NCBI GenBank assembly: GCA_009841255.1
Contig: VXMD01000083.1
Location: 1-64,000 of the forward strand
Direction of reading: 5' to 3'
DNA length: 64,000 bases
From: Candidatus Poribacteria bacterium
GTDB taxonomy: Bacteria > Poribacteria > WGA-4E > WGA-3G
The notes below the pieces were generated by a model. The model was not told the origin of the DNA. It saw nothing but the letters and a program-made list of their open reading frames with translations, and searched no databases. Positions 52,193 to 60,377 of the stretch are shown in pieces. Position 1 is the stretch's first letter; each line of letters starts with the position of its first letter. The translations under genes and the position numbers were made by a program.

Positions 52193-52309
52193 AACTTACG
52201 CAATTTTGATCATAGCACGTGCTGTTAGATGGGAATCCTGAAAAAACGCAGTCGATTCATAGGCACAACCTAACAGGTTATGCTACAAAAGAGCACCATG
52301 CGTAAGTCC
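52193..52309. repeat. inverted-repeat-ended element, copy 3
   Basis: Ends AACTTACGCAATTTTGATC and ATGCGTAAGTCC. It lies directly beyond the methyltransferase stop; the REP-like unit at 52264-52286 is inside. Confidence 0.7.
52264..52286 (-). repeat. REP-like palindrome with GTAG head
   Basis: CACAACCT-AAC-AGGTTATG then CTAC (52283-52286). Confidence 0.6.
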
Positions 52310-52318
52310 TATGGGATA

Positions 52319-52972
52319 TTAAACCGCACGCTCAATGGACCAATGCCGATCCGTGCTTTGGACGACAATGGCACCCGGCATGTTCATCTGTGTTAGCATC
52401 TCGTTGACTTCGGCGATGGTGAACGCGGCGAGGAAGGAGTCGTAGTAGAGTTTCTGTTGGTAAGGGGTATCGTTAGCGGCATACAGGTCGACAAAGGCTT
52501 GCGCATCCGTAGGTGTTTCAGGACGGATGAGATCCCGGATGAGAACTGTTCCTTGCGGGCGGGCAACTCGCTCCATCTCTTTGAGTGCCGACATCGCATC
52601 GTGGATGTGATGCACAATGCTGTTGGAGATGAGTCCGTCAAAGGTATCATCGGGATAGGGTAGGGTTTTGGCATCGACATGTTGAAGGGTTATCCGATCG
52701 GTGAGCCCGGCATCTGCGACGTGACGCTTCGCTATCTTTAACATTTCTTCGGATAGGTCGATGGCGGTGATGTGGATATCGGGACAGTGTTGCGCGAGGA
52801 GGATGGGAATCTGCGCAGGACCGGTGCCGACATCAAGAAAATGACCGGTGCTCGCACCAAGTACGACGACGCGGTCTACGAAAGCCTGGTCAACCTCACC
52901 GTGCTCCATCGCATCGTAGGCTTCGGCGGCTTCCGCTGTGTCCATAACTTCTGGTTCTACAATTCGGTTCAT
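52319..52972 (-). CDS. class I SAM-dependent methyltransferase
   Basis: 217 residues. SAM-binding motif I is FLDVGTGPAQIP, motif II acidic residue in ITAIDLSEEML, and FDGLISNSIVHHI is the post-II strand. Closest in pattern to the Methyltransf_11/25 small-molecule group (UbiE/Coq5-like), substrate unknown. Its start (ATG 52972, RIVEPEV) overlaps the 3' end of the upstream gene by 77 nt. A decayed duplicate of its last 40 codons is at 51090. Confidence 0.88.
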   Translation of the reverse strand: MNRIVEPEVMDTAEAAEAYDAMEHGEVDQAFVDRVVVLGASTGHFLDVGTGPAQIPILLAQHCPDIHITAIDLSEEMLKIAKRHVADAGLTDRITLQHVDAKTLPYPDDTFDGLISNSIVHHIHDAMSALKEMERVARPQGTVLIRDLIRPETPTDAQAFVDLYAANDTPYQQKLYYDSFLAAFTIAEVNEMLTQMNMPGAIVVQSTDRHWSIERAV

Positions 52973-53753
52973 TCTCTGATTCTCTGATGAGCTGAGCGAC
53001 AGTCACTGCATTTTGGTGGATCTGGTCTGATTGAAATTGTGTGTACATGCCAACCGCCATCGCGTCCGTCGGTTTTATATTCTCAAGCGCGAGTTCAAAG
53101 GCTGCATGAGGCTCGTTCCTACCAGCGGCTAATACCTTTATGGCGATTATCGGCATCGGTATTGCCTGTATCGTGGCGAATGCGGTATACCGATCGTCTG
53201 GCAAATAGAGTTCCCTATGTTTCGTATGATTATACAACGCACAGACATAAAAGTCAACATCATATCCTTCAGTGTAGCAATACTTGAGCACCTGCGGGTC
53301 ATGCGTGCCGAGTCCAACCGCGCAACCGAGGTCTCGGATACGTTTGAGTCCATCGCGTAAGGAACAGAGCCGTCCTTGGGCATATAACTTATCGGTCGTT
53401 CCACCGTGATGATAGATAGCAATCGGTTTATAGCGAGCGATAATCTGTAGGTAGTCGTCGAGGTTGGCGTATTCTGTATCTTTGGGTGTTTGAGCAATCC
53501 ACTGAATGGTGCCACCTGCGTTCCAGTATTCGTTGAGCGTCCGCATGATATGCCTATCGGCGCGAGCGAGGACGGCGTTAATTCCGTTCTCCTCTGCTTG
53601 CTGGAGGTCCGCCATAATTTGTTGCGCCGTATAGTAATCCTCCATGGCTTTCGATGCAGCTGGAGAATGATGCGAGATCCCGCTATACGGGTTACCGCCG
53701 ATAATGAGTCGCGTGATGCGATGCGATGCGATAGAAATTGTCGGTATTTTCAT
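52896..53753 (-). CDS. hypothetical TIM-barrel-like protein
   Basis: 285 residues, no secure family. The start ISIASHRITRLIIGGNPYSG and internal strands (INAVLARADRHI, PIAIYHHGG, GCAVGLGTHDP) suggest a TIM barrel of aldo/keto-reductase or phosphotriesterase-like type. The last ~25 residues are basic and low-complexity (CRTRSYGHSGSRRSLRC) and are read out of frame from the start of the methyltransferase gene, so an original stop may have been lost. Co-transcribed with the methyltransferase. Confidence 0.6.
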   Translation of the reverse strand: MKIPTISIASHRITRLIIGGNPYSGISHHSPAASKAMEDYYTAQQIMADLQQAEENGINAVLARADRHIMRTLNEYWNAGGTIQWIAQTPKDTEYANLDDYLQIIARYKPIAIYHHGGTTDKLYAQGRLCSLRDGLKRIRDLGCAVGLGTHDPQVLKYCYTEGYDVDFYVCALYNHTKHRELYLPDDRYTAFATIQAIPMPIIAIKVLAAGRNEPHAAFELALENIKPTDAMAVGMYTQFQSDQIHQNAVTVAQLIRESENEPNCRTRSYGHSGSRRSLRCDGAR

Positions 53754-53800
53754 TGTTTATTTTGTGAAATCCTGTCTTTAAGGTATCCCATGAATTTCAT

Positions 53801-54769
53801 TTACTCATCAATAGATTGCTTCAGTCTACCCCACACGGTCGTGTGCGTGTTGACCGTCGGAGAGACAGAAAGCGTACCTGTTGGCACCCACGTCGGTCCC
53901 ATATCTATCTCCGGATGGCGTGTCAATCTGCGGCGACTCTGCCTGAGGCGATTGACATCTATCGTATAGATGTCATAATTTCCCCCCGTCATGGACCAGA
54001 AAACCATCGTGTGCCCATCAGGATGCCAGGCGGGCACCCCATCAAACTCCAGATGGCGGGTAATCCGTCTGAGATTTCCTCCATCAACGTTTAGGGTGTA
54101 GATGTCATAATTTCCCCCTAAAACCACCGTAAAGGCAATTCGTTTCCCATCCGAAGACCAGGCGGGTGTCCATCCCGGTTCGGGTTGATTTTTGAGTCTG
54201 ATCTGATTTCCACCATTCGCGTCCATCATATAGATACCAGCGGGGTTTCTGAAAGAACGAAAGGCGATGAATCGGCTGTCAGGTGACCACACCGGGGTGT
54301 TGTTCTTCTTACCTCCGTGCGTCAACTGTTGGAGATTCGCACCACTCGGTTCGATTTTGTAGATGTTCAACGTCCCTGATCTCTCAGAGGCAAACGCAAT
54401 CCATCGTCCATCTGGAGACCATGCGGGAACCTGGTCATCTCCCGGATGGTTCGTCAACCGGTGGGATACCTTTGTCTTGAGGTTCATTACATAAATGTCC
54501 GTATTGCCGCCCCAAGAGGAACCATAAGCCATCCACTGTCCGTCCGGCGAAAACGTAGGAGAAGTCTCATTGGCGGAGTGGTCTGTCAGCTGCAGGAGAT
54601 TCTTGCCGTTTATATCCATCATGTAGATGTCATAATTTGCATTTCGCTTGGAACTAAAGGCAATACACGGAACATCGGAGGCGTATACATAAAGGTTCGC
54701 CATGAGCAAGAAATGCCCTAATAGTAGTGTCATCCCCAATACAACAATATAGGCAAGTTTCCCTTTCAT
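53801..54769 (-). CDS. secreted TolB-like (PD40) beta-propeller with C-terminal TTWG-like tag
   Basis: 322 residues with an N-terminal signal or anchor (to about residue 30). Six PD40/WD40-like blades of the TolB type: IAFSSKRNANYDIYMMDINGKN, PTFSPDGQWMAYGS, PAWSPDGRWIAFASERSG and so on, DIYTLNVDGGNLRRIT repeating about every 43 residues. The final VSPTVN..HTTVWGRLKQ matches the C-terminal tag of the LamG proteins. It lacks the N-terminal domain of true TolB, so it is not the Tol-Pal protein. Probably extracytoplasmic. Confidence 0.87.
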   Translation of the reverse strand: MKGKLAYIVVLGMTLLLGHFLLMANLYVYASDVPCIAFSSKRNANYDIYMMDINGKNLLQLTDHSANETSPTFSPDGQWMAYGSSWGGNTDIYVMNLKTKVSHRLTNHPGDDQVPAWSPDGRWIAFASERSGTLNIYKIEPSGANLQQLTHGGKKNNTPVWSPDSRFIAFRSFRNPAGIYMMDANGGNQIRLKNQPEPGWTPAWSSDGKRIAFTVVLGGNYDIYTLNVDGGNLRRITRHLEFDGVPAWHPDGHTMVFWSMTGGNYDIYTIDVNRLRQSRRRLTRHPEIDMGPTWVPTGTLSVSPTVNTHTTVWGRLKQSIDE

Positions 54770-54818
54770 TCTTATACCCCCTATCTATGTCATTCAGCAC
54801 ATTTACGGCTTTGAGAAA

Positions 54819-56417
54819 CTACTGCTTGTCTCTCCCTGCCGGACCAAAGGCTATGTGGTTTTGTTCCATGAGTTGATAAAAATCCCCGCCCGGCTCATAA
54901 GCAGAAAGATCTCGAGTAAACAGCGCATACTCACCATTGTATAGAACGGTAGCATGTAGTAGGTTATTCGCTAATGCGTCGACTTGATTCCTTAACAGAC
55001 GAAACTCCGGATCTTTCCGAGCAAATTGGGTAAGTTCTTCATTCTCAATCAATTCCAACGCGGCGAGACGGCGTTCAAGGACTCGTGGGTATACCCGATG
55101 TAAAGCGGCGAGTCTTTCCGTGCTTGTCTTTAAACTATCGTAAGGTCGTGTTTCAGGAGACACGTCTAATTCATGAAATATCTCAGCGACATCCGTGTTT
55201 AACTGACAATGTTTTGCGAGAAGGACGGACTTTAGGATAACACGCCCCTTGCGTGGTGGCTGCCACTCGCGTCGTGGATCCGCTGCTATCATCGGTGCAA
55301 AAGAGCGTTCAATCTTCTGAGGAAAATAGATACCCGGCAGGTATTCGTGATAATCAAATTCTAACGTCTCCATATAGGTTACCCCGGTTTTGAAACAACT
55401 CCACTCCTCTCCGCTTCTCTCGGTAAAAACTCTTTCCCACTTAACCACCCGGAACCCTTTCTCATGAGAAATCCAGATTTTAAGGGTCTGATACGGTAGA
55501 TGCCGAGCAGCTTCTCTGCTTCGGACAGAAGGTAAACGGAGTTGAACAACCGATGTTCGTTCCCCTTTTAAGGTTTCAGTCCCCAAGCGTTTAGACTCAT
55601 ATTTTTTCAGCAGTTGCCACATCGGTTCGGTGAGATAGGTCCCTACAGGGATCGTCGGATAAGTGAGCCAATATCTCGGATCCAGTTCACAAAGCCCTCG
55701 CCACTTATGCCGTGCTCCATGTTGAATCTGAGAGTCATACACCTCCACATATTCGAGATGTTCGGGATGCAGGTCATACACCTTCAAAGTCGTCTCTCCG
55801 ACCCACAAAACCAGATAGGTTTTATTCGCCTCGTTGTCAATAAGTATGAAACTGTCGGGATGCCTGCGAGCCGCAACGCGCACATCGTCAGTAAGGTCAA
55901 TGCCTTGCCCCATGAACTCCTGTCGAATCACCTCTATGAGTCTTCTCCGGTCGTCCCTTGCAATCTCAACACTTAGGAGTTGCTCTTTTTGGACATATAT
56001 CTCCCAATGCCGTTCTGCATCATAAATTTCGGCGATTGGAAAAGTACGTCCCACCAGCGGTGCAACCCTTTCGTTGAGAGAAAAAATCTTTTCCTCAAAA
56101 GAAGGACCCCACCCCCAGTCGACCTGGATCTGGACTTTCTCGCCTTCAAACGTCAATGCATATTCAATTTTCTCAAATTCTGCACCGCCATGCTTATAGC
56201 GTTCAATCACGAAATCGCCGGTTGCGGAGATAACCAAACCATCATGATACTTCATCCCAGCGATAATCGTTTCTAAATCAGGGGCATTAATGTTAAGCGC
56301 ATCGGAACCAACACGTCGCGGTCGTTGAACGTCCCGCTGTGACAAAACACACCCGGCAGAGAATACCATGCCTAACAAAAACATCAAAAATGCCAATTGA
56401 AGACCTCGGGTCGTCAT
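54819..56417 (-). CDS. large hypothetical lipoprotein
   Basis: 532 residues. Lipobox VFSAGC after a hydrophobic stretch (residues 6-21) indicates a lipoprotein. The central beta-rich part (LVISATGDFVIERYKHGGAE, LTFEGEKVQIQVDW) recalls LolA/RseB-type folds, but I cannot assign it. The start is ATG 56417, with AAAGGAG upstream; the frame opens earlier at 56513 but would overlap the next gene. It follows the small lipoprotein and TolB-like genes on the same strand and is probably co-transcribed. Confidence 0.65.
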   Translation of the reverse strand: MTTRGLQLAFLMFLLGMVFSAGCVLSQRDVQRPRRVGSDALNINAPDLETIIAGMKYHDGLVISATGDFVIERYKHGGAEFEKIEYALTFEGEKVQIQVDWGWGPSFEEKIFSLNERVAPLVGRTFPIAEIYDAERHWEIYVQKEQLLSVEIARDDRRRLIEVIRQEFMGQGIDLTDDVRVAARRHPDSFILIDNEANKTYLVLWVGETTLKVYDLHPEHLEYVEVYDSQIQHGARHKWRGLCELDPRYWLTYPTIPVGTYLTEPMWQLLKKYESKRLGTETLKGERTSVVQLRLPSVRSREAARHLPYQTLKIWISHEKGFRVVKWERVFTERSGEEWSCFKTGVTYMETLEFDYHEYLPGIYFPQKIERSFAPMIAADPRREWQPPRKGRVILKSVLLAKHCQLNTDVAEIFHELDVSPETRPYDSLKTSTERLAALHRVYPRVLERRLAALELIENEELTQFARKDPEFRLLRNQVDALANNLLHATVLYNGEYALFTRDLSAYEPGGDFYQLMEQNHIAFGPAGRDKQ

Positions 56418-56481
56418 GCGAAACTCCTTTTTTCGACATTTTAAAATAAGCAAAAAATAGAAAATATTAGGCAATCCACTC

Positions 56482-56949
56482 TTACTTCCACTTAAATTCA
56501 CTTGCGGGATCATGATTCTTTTTTATGTCGGTTTTGGAGATTATACCGTTTGGACGCGTATAAAATGTAAGTTGGTAGGAGTAGCCGGTTGATATGTATG
56601 TTCCACCCACTGCTAGTATACCGCCAGGCTGGCGTCGGGGATGAATCTGAAGGTTTTGTCGGACTTGACTTCCTTGCCGGGCTAAAAATCCGTGCACAGG
56701 TATGTGCCAAACAAAGGTCCGCCAACCTGTCCCGTCGTCGTTAACCTCCTTCGGTGATCCCCATTTCTGAATCGCCTTTGAGATGTGTACGCCTTTCCAT
56801 CTCCCTATAGTTTGCTGCATTTTCTCATCCGGCGAGAGTTCTGCGGTAGAGGGGTGCGCCCTATCCCTCAAATGCGCTGGGGCTGTACACCCTACCAGTA
56901 AAATGCTCGCGATAAACGCTAAGTATAAAGGGAACGCAAATCTGTTCAT
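56482..56949 (-). CDS. small hypothetical lipoprotein
   Basis: 155 residues. Lipobox LLVGC at C21. A conserved-looking core, TIGRWKGVHISKAIQKWGSP, resembles the repeated opening of SmpA/BamE-like and related outer-membrane lipoproteins (GxxxxxVxxxWGxP), but the match is weak. ATG at 56949 overlaps the TolB-like stop (ATGA), so the two are coupled. Function unknown. Confidence 0.65.
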   Translation of the reverse strand: MNRFAFPLYLAFIASILLVGCTAPAHLRDRAHPSTAELSPDEKMQQTIGRWKGVHISKAIQKWGSPKEVNDDGTGWRTFVWHIPVHGFLARQGSQVRQNLQIHPRRQPGGILAVGGTYISTGYSYQLTFYTRPNGIISKTDIKKNHDPASEFKWK

Positions 56950-57914
56950 TTTCTGATTTCACCCCATGTGGTTGTGAGCAACTGCGGTTGTGGCGATACC
57001 GGTAAAGCCGATGGGTCAAACCAATCGCCTACATAATTGCTCCCATCGTGTGTAAGTTGCGTGATAGCACGCGTCACTACATTGATTCTGAAAATCTGTT
57101 GTGCGCCTCCAACCGATCCGGAATAGGCAATTTCATCACCAGACGGCGCCCAAGCGATCATTCTTCTCCCCATGATAAGAACAGCGTCAACAAGCCTTTG
57201 AAGTCCACTCCCATCGCGGTTGCCGATAAATATCGACAACTGCCGGGGTTCTCGTCTATACAAGGCAAAAGCGATTTTGTTGTGAACAGACGACCAGACC
57301 GGTTGCCACCTTCGGGCGTCATCATCCGGCAGCAGGGTCTCCTGCTTTCGGGTTTTTAGGTTGATAAATCGGATTTGGCGGCTCGCCCAACGAACCTCTC
57401 CATGTACAACATACGCAATTTCTGTTCCATCCGGGGACCAAACGGGAGCTTGGCCATGCGCTTTTTCCATTTCAACAAGGCGATTTACCGAGGTTCCATC
57501 CGCTCTGGCAGTGTAGATGCTTAAAAATTTAGTATCCTCGTCCCGTTGAGAATAAGCAATTTTTTTTCCATCCGGGGACCAGGCAGGATAGTCTCTATAT
57601 GCGGGGTCGGTTCGAAACACGGGTCGCTCACCGCCTCCATCAGCCCGCATGATATAGAGATCACGCTCCCCACCGCGATCAGAAACAAAAAGGATCTCCT
57701 CTCCCGTTGGTGAGCAGACCGGATCGAAATCGCGTGCGCGGTGATTGGTTAATCTCACCTGTTGACTGCCATCGGGATTCATCATATAAATTTCCCTGTT
57801 GCCATCCCGATCAGAGGAAAAGATAATTTTTTCGGTTGTGAGCGGTTTCGCAGAAACAGAACACAGCAGTCCTAAACTTAAGCAACAGAAAAAGAAGACA
57901 CGTAGCACTTTCAT
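56946..57914 (-). CDS. secreted TolB-like (PD40) beta-propeller with C-terminal TTWG tag
   Basis: 322 residues with a signal peptide (cleavage near VSAK). Repeats of TolB type: KIIFSSDRDGNREIYMMNPDG, PVCSPTGEEILFVSDRGG, PAWSPDGKKIAYSQRD, PVWSPDGTEIAYV. The end, LPVSPQPQLLTTTWGEIRK, is the shared tag and is nearly identical in style to the LamG protein at 36105. GGAGGAAG lies 5 nt before ATG 57914, which is why I prefer it to the ATG two codons earlier. Heads a three-gene group with two lipoproteins. Confidence 0.88.
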   Translation of the reverse strand: MKVLRVFFFCCLSLGLLCSVSAKPLTTEKIIFSSDRDGNREIYMMNPDGSQQVRLTNHRARDFDPVCSPTGEEILFVSDRGGERDLYIMRADGGGERPVFRTDPAYRDYPAWSPDGKKIAYSQRDEDTKFLSIYTARADGTSVNRLVEMEKAHGQAPVWSPDGTEIAYVVHGEVRWASRQIRFINLKTRKQETLLPDDDARRWQPVWSSVHNKIAFALYRREPRQLSIFIGNRDGSGLQRLVDAVLIMGRRMIAWAPSGDEIAYSGSVGGAQQIFRINVVTRAITQLTHDGSNYVGDWFDPSALPVSPQPQLLTTTWGEIRK

Positions 57915-58135
57915 GAACACTTCCTCCTTAACCTTGTCGGGTAAATAGCAATTTCTATGCCAATTTAAAAACGAATGGAAAAAACAGGAGATACTGCGGA
58001 TTTAGTGGGTCTGGCGTGTGTACTTGCTGCACGAAACGGGGCAAGCAGGAAGATATCTGCACGGATTTGTGCAGATACGGCGATGGGAAACAGAAGAAAT
58101 ATGGGACAGCACAACCACTGTCCCATCATCAGAAA

Positions 58136-59092
58136 CTATCGAATGGCGATCGGATTGCCGGGAGAACCCGTCGCGCCTTTGAGCCGTAGCGGTGCGAAAC
58201 AGAAAGCGAATTCATAAACTTTCGCCGCCGCTAACTCCTCCGTGATAATGTTCTCAAGGTTGTAAATGCCGTGTTTGACAATAAACAGCTGATGCACCGG
58301 AAAAGCGAGGGTTTCATCGGGATTCGGGACGACTTCGATTCCCCAGTTATCAGCACACAACATCACAATCTTCTGATCGACGAGGTATTGCCCCGCCTCC
58401 AGTCCGATACCGGGTTCTGTTGCTCCGTAGCGATCGTTATCCGTCATCCAGAATTTACCCCAACCGGTGTGCATAATAACGACATCACCGGGTGTAATCT
58501 GAACGCCTTGTTTTTCCAAGGCACCCTCCAGATCAGCACGCGTAATCTCATAACTGTCGCTGAGGTGTTCAACGCCTTTATAGCCGGCGACATCAATGAG
58601 GACACCGCGCGTCACGATGGGTCCCACGTTCTCGACCCCGAGTTCGGTGAGCCCTTCGGCTTTGGCGAAATCGTGCTGGTCCAATCCGTTGTAGTAGAGA
58701 TCGCCGATACCGATGTGGCCGAGCCCATCAAACTGCGTGCCGATCTGACCGATCTCGCCGCTGAAGATCTCCTCAAACCACGTGGTTTTGTTTTCACCCA
58801 ATGGACCCGACATCGCTGGAATGCGTAGGCTATAATGCCGCGTTCCGAAGACAGGGATACCGCTTTCATAGACTCTGCCGAGTTGATAGACTTCCCCGGT
58901 CTTAATTAAATTCGCGGCTTCCAAGACTTTCTCTGGCGTTAGGCGGTTTACGGCGCCGCGCCGATCATCAGCACCCCACTCGGAAGGAAACCACGATTCT
59001 TGTGTGAGGGTAACGGTTGCTGTAAGGGCAAGTATACCGAAGACAAGCCCAAACAAAAGAAAAAACTGGTATTTTTTGGATTTCTCGAACAT
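58136..59092 (-). CDS. cyclase family protein (kynurenine formamidase-like)
   Basis: 318 residues with a signal peptide (about 1-30), so probably periplasmic. Metal-site segments are GQIGTQFDGLGHIG (the HxGTHxDxPxH motif of the family, here Q and G replacing two His) and DVVIMHTGWGKFW. LDH-type substrates are unknown; family members hydrolyse N-formylkynurenine or cyclic amides and esters. AGGAGG lies 6-7 nt before ATG 59092. Single gene. Confidence 0.85.
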   Translation of the reverse strand: MFEKSKKYQFFLLFGLVFGILALTATVTLTQESWFPSEWGADDRRGAVNRLTPEKVLEAANLIKTGEVYQLGRVYESGIPVFGTRHYSLRIPAMSGPLGENKTTWFEEIFSGEIGQIGTQFDGLGHIGIGDLYYNGLDQHDFAKAEGLTELGVENVGPIVTRGVLIDVAGYKGVEHLSDSYEITRADLEGALEKQGVQITPGDVVIMHTGWGKFWMTDNDRYGATEPGIGLEAGQYLVDQKIVMLCADNWGIEVVPNPDETLAFPVHQLFIVKHGIYNLENIITEELAAAKVYEFAFCFAPLRLKGATGSPGNPIAIR

Positions 59093-59206
59093 AATTACCT
59101 CCTATAGGGTTAGCAAAAGAAAGATACAAGATCGTTAACTACAATCAAAATCGAGAGATTAAAACAAACAGCCCAGACCCTATACCTACAAATGACGAGA
59201 GGTCCT

Positions 59207-60097
59207 ATGGCATTTACTTCAATTGCTTTAATTCTGCTGTCAGCATTTTGCCACGCCTTATGGAATTTCTACAGCAAATCCAGCAGAGATACACGCATCC
59301 TCTTCTTTTGGTGCGGATTTTACACCGTCGTCATAGCGTTCATCGCCTTTGGTATCCAGCGCCCCGTAATTCCGAAACCGGTATGGGGCTATATTGCTGG
59401 CTCCGCATTTGTCCACCTATTATACAAACTGTCTTTGACACACGCTTATACCGTTGGCGAGATTTCATTCGTCTATCCGATTGCGCGTGCTGCCCCCGCT
59501 TTCCTACCCCTTTTTGCTTTTCTGTTCCTAAACGAACGAATTTCCGTGCAAGGCTTTATCGGTATCTTATGCGTAATGGTCTCCATACTCCTCTATCAAC
59601 AACGCGAAAAACACATTCAGTTCAAAGCCTTCTTTCGCTTCCTACGCCAACCCGATGCGCTCTGGGCGTATGCGACCCTAGCGAGCGTCATTGGATACTC
59701 ACTGATAGACAAGCAGGGGATGTTTGAATTTCATCGTTATTCGACAGAGGCTCCCTTATGGCGCGCCGTGACCTATTATCTAATGGAGAACAGTATCTCG
59801 CAAGTCTTTTACGGACTATCCTGCCTCGCTCGGTTTCGACATCAGCAGATTGTCCAGATTGGACGAGCGGAATGGAAGCGATCCCTCGCTATTGTTGGAC
59901 TTTCATTGATCTCCTATTCGCTCATCCTCTACACCTTGATGACAGAAAAGGTCAGCTACGTGACTGCGGTCCGACAGTGTTCTGTCATTTTCGTCGTCCT
60001 ACTCGGTGGGTACGCCTTGAAAGAAACCTATACAAAACGCCGCTTGGTCGCGGCTGTGCTGATGGTCTTCGGCATCTTTTTGATAACAAATTTTTAA
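59207..60097 (+). CDS. EamA/DMT superfamily transporter
   Basis: 296 residues with ten hydrophobic segments in two repeated halves, the standard EamA (drug/metabolite transporter) layout. YKLSLTHAYTVGEISFVYPIAR and LFLNERISVQGFIGILCVMV mark the first repeat, YVTAVRQCSVIFVVLLGGYALKE the second. ATG 59207 has GAGAGG upstream; an ATG five codons earlier is possible. Its stop codon lies within a copy of the leader repeat (TTTTTAATTATGCCTTGCGG). Confidence 0.9.
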   Translation: MAFTSIALILLSAFCHALWNFYSKSSRDTRILFFWCGFYTVVIAFIAFGIQRPVIPKPVWGYIAGSAFVHLLYKLSLTHAYTVGEISFVYPIARAAPAFLPLFAFLFLNERISVQGFIGILCVMVSILLYQQREKHIQFKAFFRFLRQPDALWAYATLASVIGYSLIDKQGMFEFHRYSTEAPLWRAVTYYLMENSISQVFYGLSCLARFRHQQIVQIGRAEWKRSLAIVGLSLISYSLILYTLMTEKVSYVTAVRQCSVIFVVLLGGYALKETYTKRRLVAAVLMVFGIFLITNF

Positions 60098-60148
60098 TTA
60101 TGCCTTGCGGTTCGGTGAGATAGATTACGATAGTGAAGTGCCTTTCCG
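60091..60148 (+). repeat. interspersed leader repeat, copy 6 (partial)
   Basis: TTTTTAATTATGCCTTGCGG then TTCGGTGAGAT. The TAA stop of the EamA gene is inside it. A second copy follows at once. Confidence 0.55.
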
Positions 60149-60294
60149 TTTTTTAATTCTACCTTGCGGTTCGGTAAGGTAGGTTTAGACATCAAAGCAC
60201 CTTCCCGTATACCCGCCTGCGTGTTTTTGCGAATCAACGGTATGAATGCCGTGTGGCATTCCCCGGGGTATTTCTGCGTATTGTTGCAGGCTAC
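60149..60294 (+). repeat. interspersed leader repeat, copy 7, with ATGCC repeat nested inside
   Basis: Starts TTTTTTAATTCTACCTTGCGG and should end CGCCTGCG..GTTGTTGCAGGCTAC. Within its tail the ATGCC repeat (60231-60268) interrupts: CGCCTGCGTGTTTTTGC before it and CTGCGTATTGTTGCAGGCTAC after it. Confidence 0.6.
60231..60268 (+). repeat. interspersed GAATCAACGGTATGAATGCC-type repeat, copy 3
   Basis: GAATCAACGGTATGAATGCC, then GTGTGGCATTCCCCGGGG. Nested in leader repeat copy 7. Confidence 0.65.
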
Positions 60295-60377
60295 AATACG
60301 GGTTAATTTTTTAACATCAAAATCCTCAAACCCTTCTAAACATAACCAGAAACCTGCGGGACAATGCGAAGCAAATC

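Larger units (their letters stand above)
51963..52318. other. intergenic region with repeats
   Basis: No gene. Contains stem CCCC/GGGG at about 52124-52136 followed by a CTACTAC tail (52144-52150), and the inverted-repeat element copy 3. Confidence 0.55.

Noticed and set aside
50327-52309. CRISPR array
   Set aside because: The repeats are few, unevenly spaced, of several kinds, and have no spacers or cas genes nearby.
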